From the NCBI RefSeq assembly GCF_013030985.1, contig NZ_WPYP01000006.1, positions 233,941 to 297,940 on the forward strand: 64,000 nt of DNA, given 5' to 3'. Shown here one piece after another: positions 53,380-62,134 of this stretch. A model generated the notes under the pieces. It saw only the letters and a list, made by a program, of their open reading frames with translations. It was not told where the DNA came from and searched no databases. The number at the start of each line of letters is the position of its first letter. The first letter of the stretch is position 1. This DNA comes from Ruegeria arenilitoris (lineage in GTDB: Bacteria > Pseudomonadota > Alphaproteobacteria > Rhodobacterales > Rhodobacteraceae). Made by a program: the position numbers and the translations under genes.

Positions 53380-54189
53380 ATGCCAGTAGAAAAAATCGAC
53401 CTTCTCGCAGGCAACCACGCGATAGAGGTTGTCAATTTTGCTGTCGTTTTCCGGTCGCCATTGGACTCCAGCGATGAGGCCCGGCTAGAAGAAAAAATCG
53501 AAGATTTACGGCCGCATTTCGCAGCTATCGACAAACCTGAATTGTTTCAAGTTTTTGTTGGCGAAAGTGCACCAACGAACCAGCCGCGACCGGTTATGTA
53601 CCAACTCAACGATTTTTCCAGAGACGGGAAACCTGAGTGGTCTGCGCAATTTGGCGACAATGCTGTCGCTGTCTCCTGCAGGAAATACTCAGGATGGTCT
53701 ACAGTTTGGCCTGGTGCAAATGATCGTCTTGTGGCGCTCTTGAATTGTGTAGATGCTTTCAAACCGGTTGCTTCTATTGAGTATAGCGTAACAGACACAT
53801 TCAGCGAGCAACTCCCGCAGGACGATTCCGATCTTCAACTCAGACCCTCGAATGTTTTTATAAAGGGCTCATGGGTCCCAGACATATTTATGGACTATCA
53901 TGATCCCAGATGGGACTTCCAAGCGGGTAAGTTTTCGTCTGAGAGCGAAGAAGCTGAGCGACTGGAAAGAGTGGATGCTCGATCTGTTTTGTCGGGCCAA
54001 CGTGTTCTAGCGAACTTGACGCACTCTCTGTCTTATAAGTTTCGAAATGTGCCTCTTTTGAAGGACCTGATGGCCAGAACCGCAGGTCAGCACAACCTAC
54101 AGGAAGTGTTTGACAACTTTCATAGCCTGAACAAAGATGTTCTCGGTGAGATTTTGTCTGAAGAATTGACTAATAAGATGGGGTTGTAA
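53380..54189 (+). CDS. TIGR04255-like protein, first gene of unknown cassette
   Basis: A 269-residue protein with the outline of TIGR04255-family proteins: an initial beta strand block (AIEVVNFAVVFRSPLDSSDEA), VMYQLNDFSRDGKPEWSAQF, VAVSCRKYSGWSTVWPGANDR and FKPVASIEYSVTDTF. The family is sporadic in mobile regions and no biochemical role is known to me. An AGGGAG site at the right distance gives the ATG at 53380. The stop overlaps the next start by one base (TAATG), so the three genes form an operon. Confidence 0.6.
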   Translation: MPVEKIDLLAGNHAIEVVNFAVVFRSPLDSSDEARLEEKIEDLRPHFAAIDKPELFQVFVGESAPTNQPRPVMYQLNDFSRDGKPEWSAQFGDNAVAVSCRKYSGWSTVWPGANDRLVALLNCVDAFKPVASIEYSVTDTFSEQLPQDDSDLQLRPSNVFIKGSWVPDIFMDYHDPRWDFQAGKFSSESEEAERLERVDARSVLSGQRVLANLTHSLSYKFRNVPLLKDLMARTAGQHNLQEVFDNFHSLNKDVLGEILSEELTNKMGL

Positions 54190-54701
54190 TGGCGCACGCA
54201 TTGTCAAGCCAAGGCTTTGATTTCACAGCCAATCAGAAGATAGCTCTGTCTAGCTCTCAGGCAGGCATTTGCTTCCGGGAGGCAAACAACGGTCGGGTGT
54301 TTGTGAGCCAAACAGACAGAGAGGAGCAGAGCAGCCGCACTTCAATTGCTTATGTTGACGAACTCTTCGCTCTTTTCCAGTCAGCCAAGCTCTTTGGTGC
54401 AGACCTAGATTTGGATCAGCTCAAAGCAGCGCTAGGAGAAGCAGTCAAGCTCAAGTCTTCAGGTTTGTTTCCCGAATATGTGAAGCCTCAAATCGCTGTG
54501 GACGAATGTGGAGAGTTCATGTTCACATACAAAAATGCCGCTGGGTACGTTGATATTGGTGTTTGTGGAGAGGGTGAAATCTCGTATCACGCTCGAAATG
54601 ACAATGAACCTGAAAAAACAGCTTACGGCGATGTCGAGTGGGATGGTGTATCTGTGCCAACCGAACTAATTGCAAGCGCGACAACGATTTTTCAGGGCTA
54701 A
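54189..54701 (+). CDS. Unknown cassette protein 2
   Basis: A 170-residue protein with no recognisable domain. It has mixed alpha/beta composition (FTYKNAAGYVDIGVCGEGEI near residue 115). The tail, VSVPTELIASATTIFQG, is hydrophobic and may pack or insert. Translation is coupled to the TIGR04255-like gene by a one-base stop/start overlap. Confidence 0.55.
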   Translation: MAHALSSQGFDFTANQKIALSSSQAGICFREANNGRVFVSQTDREEQSSRTSIAYVDELFALFQSAKLFGADLDLDQLKAALGEAVKLKSSGLFPEYVKPQIAVDECGEFMFTYKNAAGYVDIGVCGEGEISYHARNDNEPEKTAYGDVEWDGVSVPTELIASATTIFQG

Positions 54702-54715
54702 GTTAACTTTACTTT

Positions 54716-55186
54716 ATGTCATCGCAAGACGCCGCACAGGTAGCCTCTGAAGAACAACTTGTCCGTCTGCTTTTCAGTACGCGAATGGTGGACGACTCTG
54801 GCACTCTAGGAAAAGAAGCTTTTCCCGTTGATGAACTGATCGAAAAGAGTGGGAAGAGTGTTTCGGTAGATGAACTATCGAAATTGGATATGCCTGAGCA
54901 CGTGGACAACAAATTGGAAACTTATCAAAACCCCGCCCGCGACCGCCATAGGTGGGGGTTTGCATTGGCTGTTTGCAGTCAGATTACCAGCATAATGTCG
55001 CAAGAGGGATTACAGGTTTACTCAGTGCTCAAGGACCCGATTGAAGGTAATTTTCCTCCTGCACCTTGGGATCATGCACATGCAAAAATCATTCGTGCGG
55101 ATTCTAGTTTCGGGAAAGGCTTTGTGCGTGGGTACCGAGATAAACTGACCGAACTGTATCAAGAGAATGTGGAAGCGCTTCCATGA
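54716..55186 (+). CDS. Unknown cassette protein 3
   Basis: A 156-residue protein starting 14 bases after the previous stop. Its C-terminal part includes NFPPAPWDHAHAKIIRADSS, with a His-rich conserved-looking core, then FGKGFVRGYRDKLTELY. The N-terminal half (AFPVDELIEKSGKSVSVDEL) is helical and acidic. I recognise no family. A role alongside TIGR04255 in anti-phage defence is possible from context only. Confidence 0.55.
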   Translation: MSSQDAAQVASEEQLVRLLFSTRMVDDSGTLGKEAFPVDELIEKSGKSVSVDELSKLDMPEHVDNKLETYQNPARDRHRWGFALAVCSQITSIMSQEGLQVYSVLKDPIEGNFPPAPWDHAHAKIIRADSSFGKGFVRGYRDKLTELYQENVEALP

Positions 55187-55437
55187 AACTTGGCCTGTCA
55201 TCTCTTTCGCGCCGATCCCAGTCAACATCTAACTTGTAAAAAATGGCTGAATAGCATTTCCAAAAATACCAAAACGCCCAAAGGCTAAGTTGTTACTGAA
55301 GTTCAAGCTGAGAAGTGCCGCATTGCGGCTATCTGTCAAACGGTCAACGTCTGCTACTGCATCTATCGCGGCATTTTCGGGGACTTGTGCAAATAGTCTC
55401 TGTTGCGCATTCACCACAGGGCGAATTCGCTCCTGAT

Positions 55438-55455
55438 GCTTCCACAGTGCTTCCA
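55438..55455 (+). repeat. Two phased GCTTCCA repeats, candidate integrase arm sites (right)
   Basis: GCTTCCA at 55438 and 55449 (11-base interval). They lie inside the right att repeat, mirroring the three copies inside the left one. Confidence 0.55.
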
Positions 55456-55524
55456 GAGAGATTGACACGCGGCTATATAGCCGCTTGTTCCGACCCTTAA
55501 CGTGTTGCTTTCGTTGAGAAAGAT

Positions 55525-55545
55525 TGGTTGCGGGAGCAGGATTTG
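55525..55545 (+). repeat. Right att repeat (tRNA-Met 3' end duplicate)
   Basis: A 21-base copy of the left end with one substitution (t to c at the 13th base). The sequence after it (gcctttctcg) does not continue the tRNA, so the intact tRNA gene is not at this junction. Confidence 0.65.
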
Positions 55546-56119
55546 GCCTTTCTCGAACTACTGCAATTCTTAATAAGCCCAAGAAGGTCCGGAGTGGAAA
55601 CTTTAAAAGCGATCTCTGACCACTCCCCCAACCAACTAGACGGGTGTGAGGTCTCCATTTTCTGGTGTCTCAGTGCGCCTCAATACCGGTGTCAGCATCT
55701 GTGGTTTATAGAAGCAACACCACGCAATTTGCCACCGCTGCACTGGACTTGCTCAAGTAGATAAATTTCGCCGGCGTTTTGGATGAGAAAAATGAGTGCG
55801 CGCTCGACCCGACTATGCCACGAAGACAGGTGCTCTAGCCCATCAAGCAACCAATGCCTAATTCTGCAAAACTTCAAACCTCTATTTCGCGCCTCACTCG
55901 AAAGCAACACGGCGGCTGCAAAAGCTGACAATGACCTTCGAAAACGAGCGCGTGGCAGCGAGAGAACCAACCCAGTTTTCCATTCATCTGTTGCGCACTT
56001 CTTTTGACGTGAGAACTACTAGGTAACCAGTTCTTTCGTTGAGGATTTTATACGTTCGACATGCACCCAGACCAATCTTGATCAGGGAATGCGGAACACA
56101 CTTGAATAGGAGATCAATA

Positions 56120-56386
56120 ATGAAAAACCCGTTTGCCGGCCGAACTGCTTCCCTGAACGGGCCCACGCCTGACATTTGCCCGGTTACCCCAAACGATAGC
56201 GAGGATCTGTCGAAAGTTGCGGTCGCGCTATATGTAACAAACGGCGGCATGGTATCCTTTCAAACCGTGGCGAATAATCATCGCAGCATCCAAGTCGCGG
56301 ACAACTCGATTCTGCCAGTGGGGGTCGTCCGCGTTTACGCAACCGGCACAGATGCGACCGGTATTCACGCATTTGTGGTGTCTTGA
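56120..56386 (+). CDS. ghsA: GTA head-spike base protein (RCAP_rcc01079 family)
   Basis: An 88-residue protein that closely follows the small spike-base family named after Rhodobacter capsulatus rcc01079, whose product forms the base of the gene-transfer-agent head spike: MKNPFAGRTASLNGPTPDIC, VTPNDSEDLSKVAVALYV, then IQVADNSILPVGVVRVYATG and IHAFVVS. The ATG at 56120 follows an AGGAGA site; the longer frame upstream has no support. The companion spike gene follows four bases on. The main GTA capsid cluster is not in this window. Confidence 0.82.
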   Translation: MKNPFAGRTASLNGPTPDICPVTPNDSEDLSKVAVALYVTNGGMVSFQTVANNHRSIQVADNSILPVGVVRVYATGTDATGIHAFVVS

Positions 56387-56389
56387 ACC

Positions 56390-57169
56390 ATGTTTGGGTT
56401 TGGCATCGCCGAGCTTTCCAAGCGTCGTCCACGCAGTTTCAATCCTACCGAAATTCAGCCTTTAGCATGGTATGACCCGTCTGACGGCTCAACATTGTTC
56501 CAGGACGTTGATGGCAATGTCCCCGTGACATCGAATTTCGATTTGGTTGGCCAAATTCGCGACAAGTCTGGGAATGATTTCCATATGACCCAACCAATTT
56601 CTTCGCGCCGAGCGGTGTACCGCGAAGAAAACGGTGTCTCCTGGCTGGAGACAGATGGTGTTGACGACAGTTACCGAGTGTCGTCTCGTCTCGGACTTTC
56701 GGCCAACCCGGACCTCACGGTGATCACAGCGTTGCGGCCTTTGTCGCTTTATGCACCAATCCAACGTGTGTTTCACTTGGGCGGCGACAATGAAGGGGGT
56801 TCCCTTGGGTGCGCATATGGCGGCGGAGGGTATTCTTGGCGCTTCAACAACGGGAATACCATGTTCAACCCAACTTCGGCCGAGCTAGACATTGTAGCAA
56901 CATGGTGGCGCAGGGCCGAAACTCGCTACGCAGAAAGCAAATTCAGACTAAACGGCGACGAAATAGACACCACGTCGTCGTCGAACGGAGACTACCTTCC
57001 AAGCAACGACGACGAACAGGCTTCATTGTTTGGGCACGGGTCACTTGCTTCAGATGCTGCACATCTCAGATTCTATGGAATGGTAGTTTTAGGCTCTGTC
57101 AAACCAGTTAAACTTAAAAAATGTGAAGAGTGGCTGCAATCAAAATGGCCGACCGGACCACTAGAGTAA
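56390..57169 (+). CDS. ghsB: GTA head-spike protein (rcc01080/GhsB-like)
   Basis: A 259-residue protein starting MFGFGIAELSKRRP, with the first motif (PLAWYDPSDGSTLFQDVDGN) typical of the spike family adjacent to rcc01079 homologs. The remainder is a LamG/concanavalin-like beta sandwich (WLETDGVDDSYRVSSRLGLS and VHFYGMVVL-like end) suited to carbohydrate contact. In R. capsulatus the pair binds capsular polysaccharide on recipient cells, to my recollection. Here the pair lies immediately beside surface-polysaccharide genes, so donor spike and recipient receptor may be linked. The three-base gap to ghsA indicates one operon. Confidence 0.7.
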   Translation: MFGFGIAELSKRRPRSFNPTEIQPLAWYDPSDGSTLFQDVDGNVPVTSNFDLVGQIRDKSGNDFHMTQPISSRRAVYREENGVSWLETDGVDDSYRVSSRLGLSANPDLTVITALRPLSLYAPIQRVFHLGGDNEGGSLGCAYGGGGYSWRFNNGNTMFNPTSAELDIVATWWRRAETRYAESKFRLNGDEIDTTSSSNGDYLPSNDDEQASLFGHGSLASDAAHLRFYGMVVLGSVKPVKLKKCEEWLQSKWPTGPLE

Positions 57170-57892
57170 GTGTTTTGAACGTTGTTGAGGGCAGCAAAGG
57201 AAGGAGTTTGGCTGGTTTTGGCAAAGCTGCTTTTTTGTCCGCCATCGGATCAATCGGTAAACACAGAAGACGCGGCGTATTTTGAGGTCCACTGCTTAGC
57301 ATCGCGCTCGGGAAATATATAAAGTGTTTGGGCACCTTACTAAGTGCCCAAATGCTATAATGAAAAACGGCTTAATGCCAAAAAAGACGCTAGGGTTTGT
57401 CCAATCCCACTTTCGAAGTCCACTGGTCATGTTAGCAATTGCAACAGCGCGGAAGCCCTTCTGAGAGGCTTTCGTATCAACGAGTAGCATGATCTCTAGG
57501 CTAGACTAACCACAATCTGACTTTAGAAGATTGAATAAAGATGTTCCGAGAACTGTAGTTTTCACAGCGGTTTAGAAGTTTCTTCTCAATGCTTTCGTGC
57601 CCTAGCCTTGTCACCGCCAACTTCATTCAATAGGACGAAACAAATTAGATCAGATTATGAGAATTTAATGTCAACTAAACCTAACCTCCTGTTCCGAGGC
57701 TCCAGCGAGACGCTGTATGTGGCCGTGGCACCTATGAGTTTATCCAAGTACATTCGTTGGGCTTTTGAGAGTAGAAGTTCTCTGTTTAGTCATGTTCGCG
57801 TCGGCTAGCCGACTCAAATTGAACTTTCTTTAGTACATGACAGAACAAATGGCACGTTACAGGCAGGCCGATAATGACGATGGAACAACAAT
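57170..57892. other. Long gene-free region between spike and glycosyltransferase genes
   Basis: About 720 bases without a convincing gene. It contains a 9-bp stem hairpin (tttgggcac / gtgcccaaa, 57327-57352) that lacks a T-run and a short palindrome gtcggctagccgac near 57.79 kb. A 66-codon frame in the second half looks random. Promoter for the following glycosyltransferase gene is expected here. Confidence 0.4.
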
Positions 57893-58984
57893 ATGAACAC
57901 TAAAAATAACCTCGTTTTGAACGGTCGCTTCTTGACGAGATCCATGACAGGTGTTGACAGGGTCGCTAGTGAACTGGCGGTTGCACTCACTCAAATATCA
58001 CCCGAAACCGACATGCACCTGGCTTTGCCAAGCGCGCCTGTTCACGCACCTGAAACCACGCCAGAAGAGATATTGAATCTGGATAAACTGGGGCAGTCCA
58101 GACATTCCGGTCATCTCTGGGAGCAAGTAGAATTGCCTCGGCTGCTGGAGTCCGATCAGTGGTTACTGAGCTTGTGCAATACGGGTCCGGTGATGAGATC
58201 CCGCCAGGCCGTAATGATTCATGACGCTCAAGTTTTCACGCAGCCGGCCTCGTATTCACGGGCATTCCGCAGTCTATATCGTGTCCTTTTGCCGACCCTT
58301 GCGCGCCGTTCGCGAGTCTTGTTGACCGTGTCAGATTTCTCGCGCCTTGAGTTAGAAAAACATGGCGTTTTCCCCGAGGGAAAAGCACGCGTCATTCATA
58401 ACGGAGTGGATCATCTTGCAGAGATCTCTCCGGACACCGAAGCTTTGGCACGTCACGGGCTTGAGCCGGGAGGTTACTTTTTGGCTATTGGCTCTCTTGC
58501 ACCTCACAAAAACTTAAGACTACTGGCGTCCGCAGCACAGGCTCGCGACAAAGGCTCCTTGCCGCTGATCGTGGCAGGCGGAGGAAATAGTACAGTATTT
58601 AAAGATGACGGTCTGGTCGAACACGAAGGGCTGCGGTTTTTGGGTCGGGTTTCTGACAATGAACTCAAGGCTTTGTATAACGACGCCTACGCATTGTTGT
58701 TCCCTTCCCTGACCGAAGGATTCGGACTACCGCCACTCGAAGCCATGTCTTGCGGGTGCCCGGTATTGGCTACGACTGGTGGTGCTGTCCCGGAAGTATG
58801 CGGAGACGCAGCTCTGTTTGTTGATCCTCGTCAACAGCAGGATTGGACGGACGCCATGCTGCGCATTGAAGCCGAGCCAAACCTGCGCACAGATCTGGCT
58901 GGTAAAGGGCGAGAACGGGCCGCGATGTTCACCTGGAAGCGTGCTGCGGAACAGCTTCTGACAGCGCTTGATGAGGCTTCTTAG
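57893..58984 (+). CDS. Glycosyltransferase family 4
   Basis: A 363-residue GT-B fold retaining glycosyltransferase. The N-terminal half has NGRFLTRSMTGVDRVASELA. The C-terminal donor-binding half shows YFLAIGSLAPHKNLRLLASA and, in the family 4 ExFGLPPLE site, SLTEGFGLPPLEAMSCGCPV. The nucleotide sugar cannot be deduced. The stop overlaps the convergent polymerase-like gene by four bases. Although it opens the polysaccharide set, it is transcribed away from the spike genes and towards the reverse-strand group. Confidence 0.85.
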   Translation: MNTKNNLVLNGRFLTRSMTGVDRVASELAVALTQISPETDMHLALPSAPVHAPETTPEEILNLDKLGQSRHSGHLWEQVELPRLLESDQWLLSLCNTGPVMRSRQAVMIHDAQVFTQPASYSRAFRSLYRVLLPTLARRSRVLLTVSDFSRLELEKHGVFPEGKARVIHNGVDHLAEISPDTEALARHGLEPGGYFLAIGSLAPHKNLRLLASAAQARDKGSLPLIVAGGGNSTVFKDDGLVEHEGLRFLGRVSDNELKALYNDAYALLFPSLTEGFGLPPLEAMSCGCPVLATTGGAVPEVCGDAALFVDPRQQQDWTDAMLRIEAEPNLRTDLAGKGRERAAMFTWKRAAEQLLTALDEAS

Positions 58985-60255
58985 GTTTGTGACATGGATG
59001 GGTTGAACCGAGCTCTGGCTGAGGCCCTGATTAAAGACCCAGCTATCGACAAAAGCACAAAGATCAAAACCCAGATGAAAAGTGTGCGCGACGTACCCCA
59101 ATAAAGAAGCCGACCAAATTCCAGAAGCCCAATCATCCAGACCGGGAAGATAAACAGTCCAGAAAGCCGACCAAATTGAACCAAGCGATATAGGCGCCCC
59201 GAAATAAAACCCGGTATCAACAGCAAGACGACACCCCAAAAGATGCCGAAATCGCTGATCATCATTCCAACCCCGGTAAACAGGTTAAATTCTGGGTTTC
59301 CGAAGCGCTCCAACCCGCCCATGAATGTATGTTCCCAAAGCTCGGCTTGAATCTGGTTGAGTGTTTCAAATCCGGGAAGAGGCAGTTTGAACAGGAAATT
59401 CATGGAATTTAACGGTAGCCCGCTGGGCTCAAAATACTCGATCGAAACCGCCAGATTGTTGAACGAAGACACGTAGTAGGACAGAAAACGCGAGGCGGAA
59501 AAATACGCGATATTTATGTCGAACTGGCTATAGAAGTTCCACGAACGAAAATACTCGGTCGTGCCAAAGAAAAAAACTACGGCCGCGGCAGCTAGAACAG
59601 GAGCGATGCGGAAAGACGCCTGCCCGGTGTTCTTGGCGATCGTCCAGGCCGTGACGGCGGGGATCGCACACTCGACCAGCGCAAGGCGCTCACTCCAGAT
59701 AAATGACCGGTAGAGCGCCAGAAACAGGATCAGGAACAGCAGGCGCGAGTAGAAAGTTTGGCAGTTTCTTTTGGTGCTCAACGCGATACCGTATCCGCTG
59801 ACCACGGCAAGTGCGACGCCAAACTGGGTCATGGTTGTTATACCACCAATCTGGTTTCCCACATCACGACCGACAAACCCTTTACCTGTAAAAAACGCCA
59901 TGATGACCGACGGGTTCAAAGTCGGGCCCAGCCAAATTGCGTAGGCAACCATCATCAAAACAGCATAGATCAGACAAGCGCGGCGAAATCGCACGGATTG
60001 CAAAATAAAAGTCAGATCTTCGATCACGAGGTTGCGCGCTTGTTTTTGGCCGGAAACCGAAAACATGCCCAAGACCGCTCCCAAACTGAAAATTCCGATA
60101 CCAGCCAGTGCGATCCCCAAATGAATGGGCTCGATCGTTTTTGTTGTGCGCATAAGCAGGTAATACATCTCGGGCGACATCAACAACGAAAAGGCTCCGA
60201 TGCAGGCCCAAGCGGACATGATCACCAGAGGGTTCATCCAATAAACAGTTTTCAT
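58981..60255 (-). CDS. O-antigen/exopolysaccharide polymerase-like membrane protein
   Basis: A 424-residue, strongly hydrophobic protein with about 10-12 predicted helices and periplasmic loops. It resembles Wzy/oligosaccharide-repeat polymerases (Wzy_C-like LAVSIEYFEPSGLPLNSMNF, then FTGVGMMISDFGIFWGVVLL). The assignment is from topology and context; the conserved arginines are not clear. It would join repeat units on the periplasmic face. The start ATG overlaps the GT2 gene stop by four bases (60252-60255), so both are cotranscribed leftwards. Confidence 0.65.
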   Translation of the reverse strand: MKTVYWMNPLVIMSAWACIGAFSLLMSPEMYYLLMRTTKTIEPIHLGIALAGIGIFSLGAVLGMFSVSGQKQARNLVIEDLTFILQSVRFRRACLIYAVLMMVAYAIWLGPTLNPSVIMAFFTGKGFVGRDVGNQIGGITTMTQFGVALAVVSGYGIALSTKRNCQTFYSRLLFLILFLALYRSFIWSERLALVECAIPAVTAWTIAKNTGQASFRIAPVLAAAAVVFFFGTTEYFRSWNFYSQFDINIAYFSASRFLSYYVSSFNNLAVSIEYFEPSGLPLNSMNFLFKLPLPGFETLNQIQAELWEHTFMGGLERFGNPEFNLFTGVGMMISDFGIFWGVVLLLIPGFISGRLYRLVQFGRLSGLFIFPVWMIGLLEFGRLLYWGTSRTLFIWVLIFVLLSIAGSLIRASARARFNPSMSQT

Positions 60256-61172
60256 CTACCCTGCGCGCTTCTGTTCTGGAGCCCCGTTTTGCGGGATTTC
60301 TGGTAACCGTTCAGGCGTCCTTGCGCAACACATAGGCGGTACCTTGCCATGCCGAATTCGCCCCGACATGCTGATACCAGCGCCCCAGTTACCGAGCGGG
60401 CAGCCCAATAGATCGCTGAACCCCAACCGTAGCTGTGTTTCGCGAGCACATAACCGAAACCCCGCGCGTAGTGGCGCCCCTTTTCCAAGCTTTGCGCATC
60501 GGTGCCGGTGACGATCATTTCGGCATGATGACCAAACAAGTCAGGGTCAAAATATTGTCGGTAGTGTTTAGACAGCGCTGTAAGTGACAGATCCTGAACT
60601 TCGTTCGCCCCCCAAGGCGTACCGGAGCCGGGACCGATCCGTTCATCAAAACCACCGGTGTCTTCCAGAACTTTACGGCGCAAGAAGATCACCCATTCTA
60701 TCTGGGTAAACCACGCCGTTTTACGGTCAACCCAAACTGCCTGGTCCAGAAATTTCCCGTTGATCGATTGCCCGTCCTCAGAGGCAGCACGGCCCGAGAC
60801 GATATCGGCGTCAGTGCTTTCCAATTTGGACAACGCAAGTTCAATAAAGTCCTTAGGATACCAACAGTCATCATCTGGAAAGAAAACCACATCGCCGCTC
60901 GAATGCCGCCACCCATGGTTTCGACTGCGGTTCACCCCGCGTAGGGACTCATCCTGGATGTGTATGATTGGCAAGTCGCCAAAATCCGAGATGACGGGCA
61001 CCAAGCGACTGTCAGAGTTCTGGTCGACCACAATGATCTCGTCCAATGCTCTGCTTTGATGGCGGAGAGTTTCAAAAAGCCTGGTCAGTTCATCAGTGCG
61101 GCCAAGGGTCGCGACCACTGCCGAAACTGTCACTCGCCCGGCATTTGACTTTCCGGTTTCTTGCTCAAACAT
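60252..61172 (-). CDS. Glycosyltransferase family 2
   Basis: A 306-residue GT-A fold transferase. VTVSAVVATLGRTDELTRLF is the N-terminal nucleotide-binding strand and DEIIVVDQNSD follows. The DxD-like FFPDDDCWYPKDF coordinates the divalent cation, and VRLVPVISDFGDLPII leads into the acceptor half. Two hydrophobic C-terminal segments may anchor it. It is in the same operon as the polymerase-like protein and lies 13 bases before the sulfotransferase stop region. Confidence 0.85.
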   Translation of the reverse strand: MFEQETGKSNAGRVTVSAVVATLGRTDELTRLFETLRHQSRALDEIIVVDQNSDSRLVPVISDFGDLPIIHIQDESLRGVNRSRNHGWRHSSGDVVFFPDDDCWYPKDFIELALSKLESTDADIVSGRAASEDGQSINGKFLDQAVWVDRKTAWFTQIEWVIFLRRKVLEDTGGFDERIGPGSGTPWGANEVQDLSLTALSKHYRQYFDPDLFGHHAEMIVTGTDAQSLEKGRHYARGFGYVLAKHSYGWGSAIYWAARSVTGALVSACRGEFGMARYRLCVAQGRLNGYQKSRKTGLQNRSAQGR

Positions 61173-61185
61173 CTACGGTTTCCCT

Positions 61186-62118
61186 TTAGCCCAACCGCGC
61201 CAACAACCCGTGTTTTTCCGCGTATTGGAGGGTCTGGGCATAGTCCTCCTCCAGGTGCATCGTTAGACGTTCCCGGATAACTTCTGGCATCTCGGGTTTG
61301 CCGGCATCTTTCAGGCGTATCTTCTCATAGGTTTCCCGCAGTATTTTCCGCAACGTTACTGGAGTGATTTTGTTCACCAACAGCCTTAGACGGGACGCAC
61401 GATAAACATTCAATAGACGCGTAATCATCCAGACGCGATCAACCGCATACGCGTTCCGTGCGGATTGCAGAGACTTCTCGCCGGGCTCAATTATTTCGAG
61501 ATCCAGAAACTGTCGCAAGTCGTCGAAAACCGCATCAGGGTCTTTCTTGAGATCTTCGAACAAATACAGACGAAACCGGTCCCCAAAAGCCGCGTGAAAA
61601 GCTTTCAGCCCAGCAAAGTATTCGGACCGCCTGATCATGCGGTAATGCTCACCCCAAAGCACGTCAGATTGTTCGATCTCGTATTCTTCGCGATCCAATG
61701 CTGACATGAGGTCTTCCGAGATAAACCCGTCACGAACGCCCATCAGGTAGTGAGAATAAGCGCGCGTGACCGGCTCCCGCAAAACTGCAATCACACGGGC
61801 AGTTGGTTGTGCCGCTCTGATACGCGCGGCGCTTTCAGGCGTCGACAGATAGTGAGTACTGGCATCCACGACATAACGTGCATCCCCCGCTGCGGAATAT
61901 AGCGCCTTGTAGTCGTCTAGCGTCAGACACGCGTAGAGCGGTTTGAGAGGAGCGTCGCGGTGCTGTGGAATCTGACCGTCGAAGTGGAAGTAGGCCGGTT
62001 CCTTGTTTTCGGCCGTAAAGACACCGGGAGTGCGACTAAGAACATCGTACAAAAAGGTCGTCGCGCTTTTAGGCGCGCCAATTAGAAAGAGGTTGGGAAT
62101 ATCTTTATGACGGGTCAT
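61186..62118 (-). CDS. Sulfotransferase (PAPS-dependent)
   Basis: About 310 residues of the sulfotransferase fold. The 5'-phosphosulfate loop is FLIGAPKSATTFLYDVLSRT, with the Lys-Ser that binds PAPS. The 3'-phosphate motif is VIAVLREPVTRAYSHYLMG, with Arg and Ser in place. It probably sulfates sugars of the surface polysaccharide (inference). The ATG at 62118 gives the standard start; a TTG at 62154 would overlap the flippase gene by 20 bases. It stands between GT2 and the flippase in the reverse-strand unit. Confidence 0.85.
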   Translation of the reverse strand: MTRHKDIPNLFLIGAPKSATTFLYDVLSRTPGVFTAENKEPAYFHFDGQIPQHRDAPLKPLYACLTLDDYKALYSAAGDARYVVDASTHYLSTPESAARIRAAQPTARVIAVLREPVTRAYSHYLMGVRDGFISEDLMSALDREEYEIEQSDVLWGEHYRMIRRSEYFAGLKAFHAAFGDRFRLYLFEDLKKDPDAVFDDLRQFLDLEIIEPGEKSLQSARNAYAVDRVWMITRLLNVYRASRLRLLVNKITPVTLRKILRETYEKIRLKDAGKPEMPEVIRERLTMHLEEDYAQTLQYAEKHGLLARLG

Positions 62119-62134
62119 GATTTTCACGGAATTA

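Larger units (their letters stand above)
46703..55545. mobile_element. Integrated element, satellite- or island-like, about 8.8 kb
   Basis: The ends are 21-base direct repeats with one mismatch (46703-46723, 55525-55545), beginning tggttgcgggag. They match the 3' end of an initiator tRNA-Met gene. Inside are a tyrosine integrase at the left end, an AlpA-like regulator, a Rep_trans-type protein and two cargo blocks (an OLD-type protein; a three-gene TIGR04255-like cassette). Phased GCTTCCA repeats sit inside both ends, as expected for integrase arm sites. There are no capsid, packaging or conjugation genes, which points to a satellite or plasmid-derived island. Confidence 0.8.
55187..56119. 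other. Right boundary of the element and gene-free DNA
   Basis: This stretch contains the two right-hand GCTTCCA repeats (55438, 55449), a 16-base perfect palindrome gcggctatatagccgc (55469-55484) and the right att repeat (55525-55545), then about 570 bases without a supportable gene. Short open frames beyond the att site look random. The last bases carry the AGGAGA site for the next gene. Confidence 0.5.

Noticed and set aside
55783..56007. 74-codon open frame right of the element
   Set aside because: No ribosome site and no protein-like pattern; treated as random.
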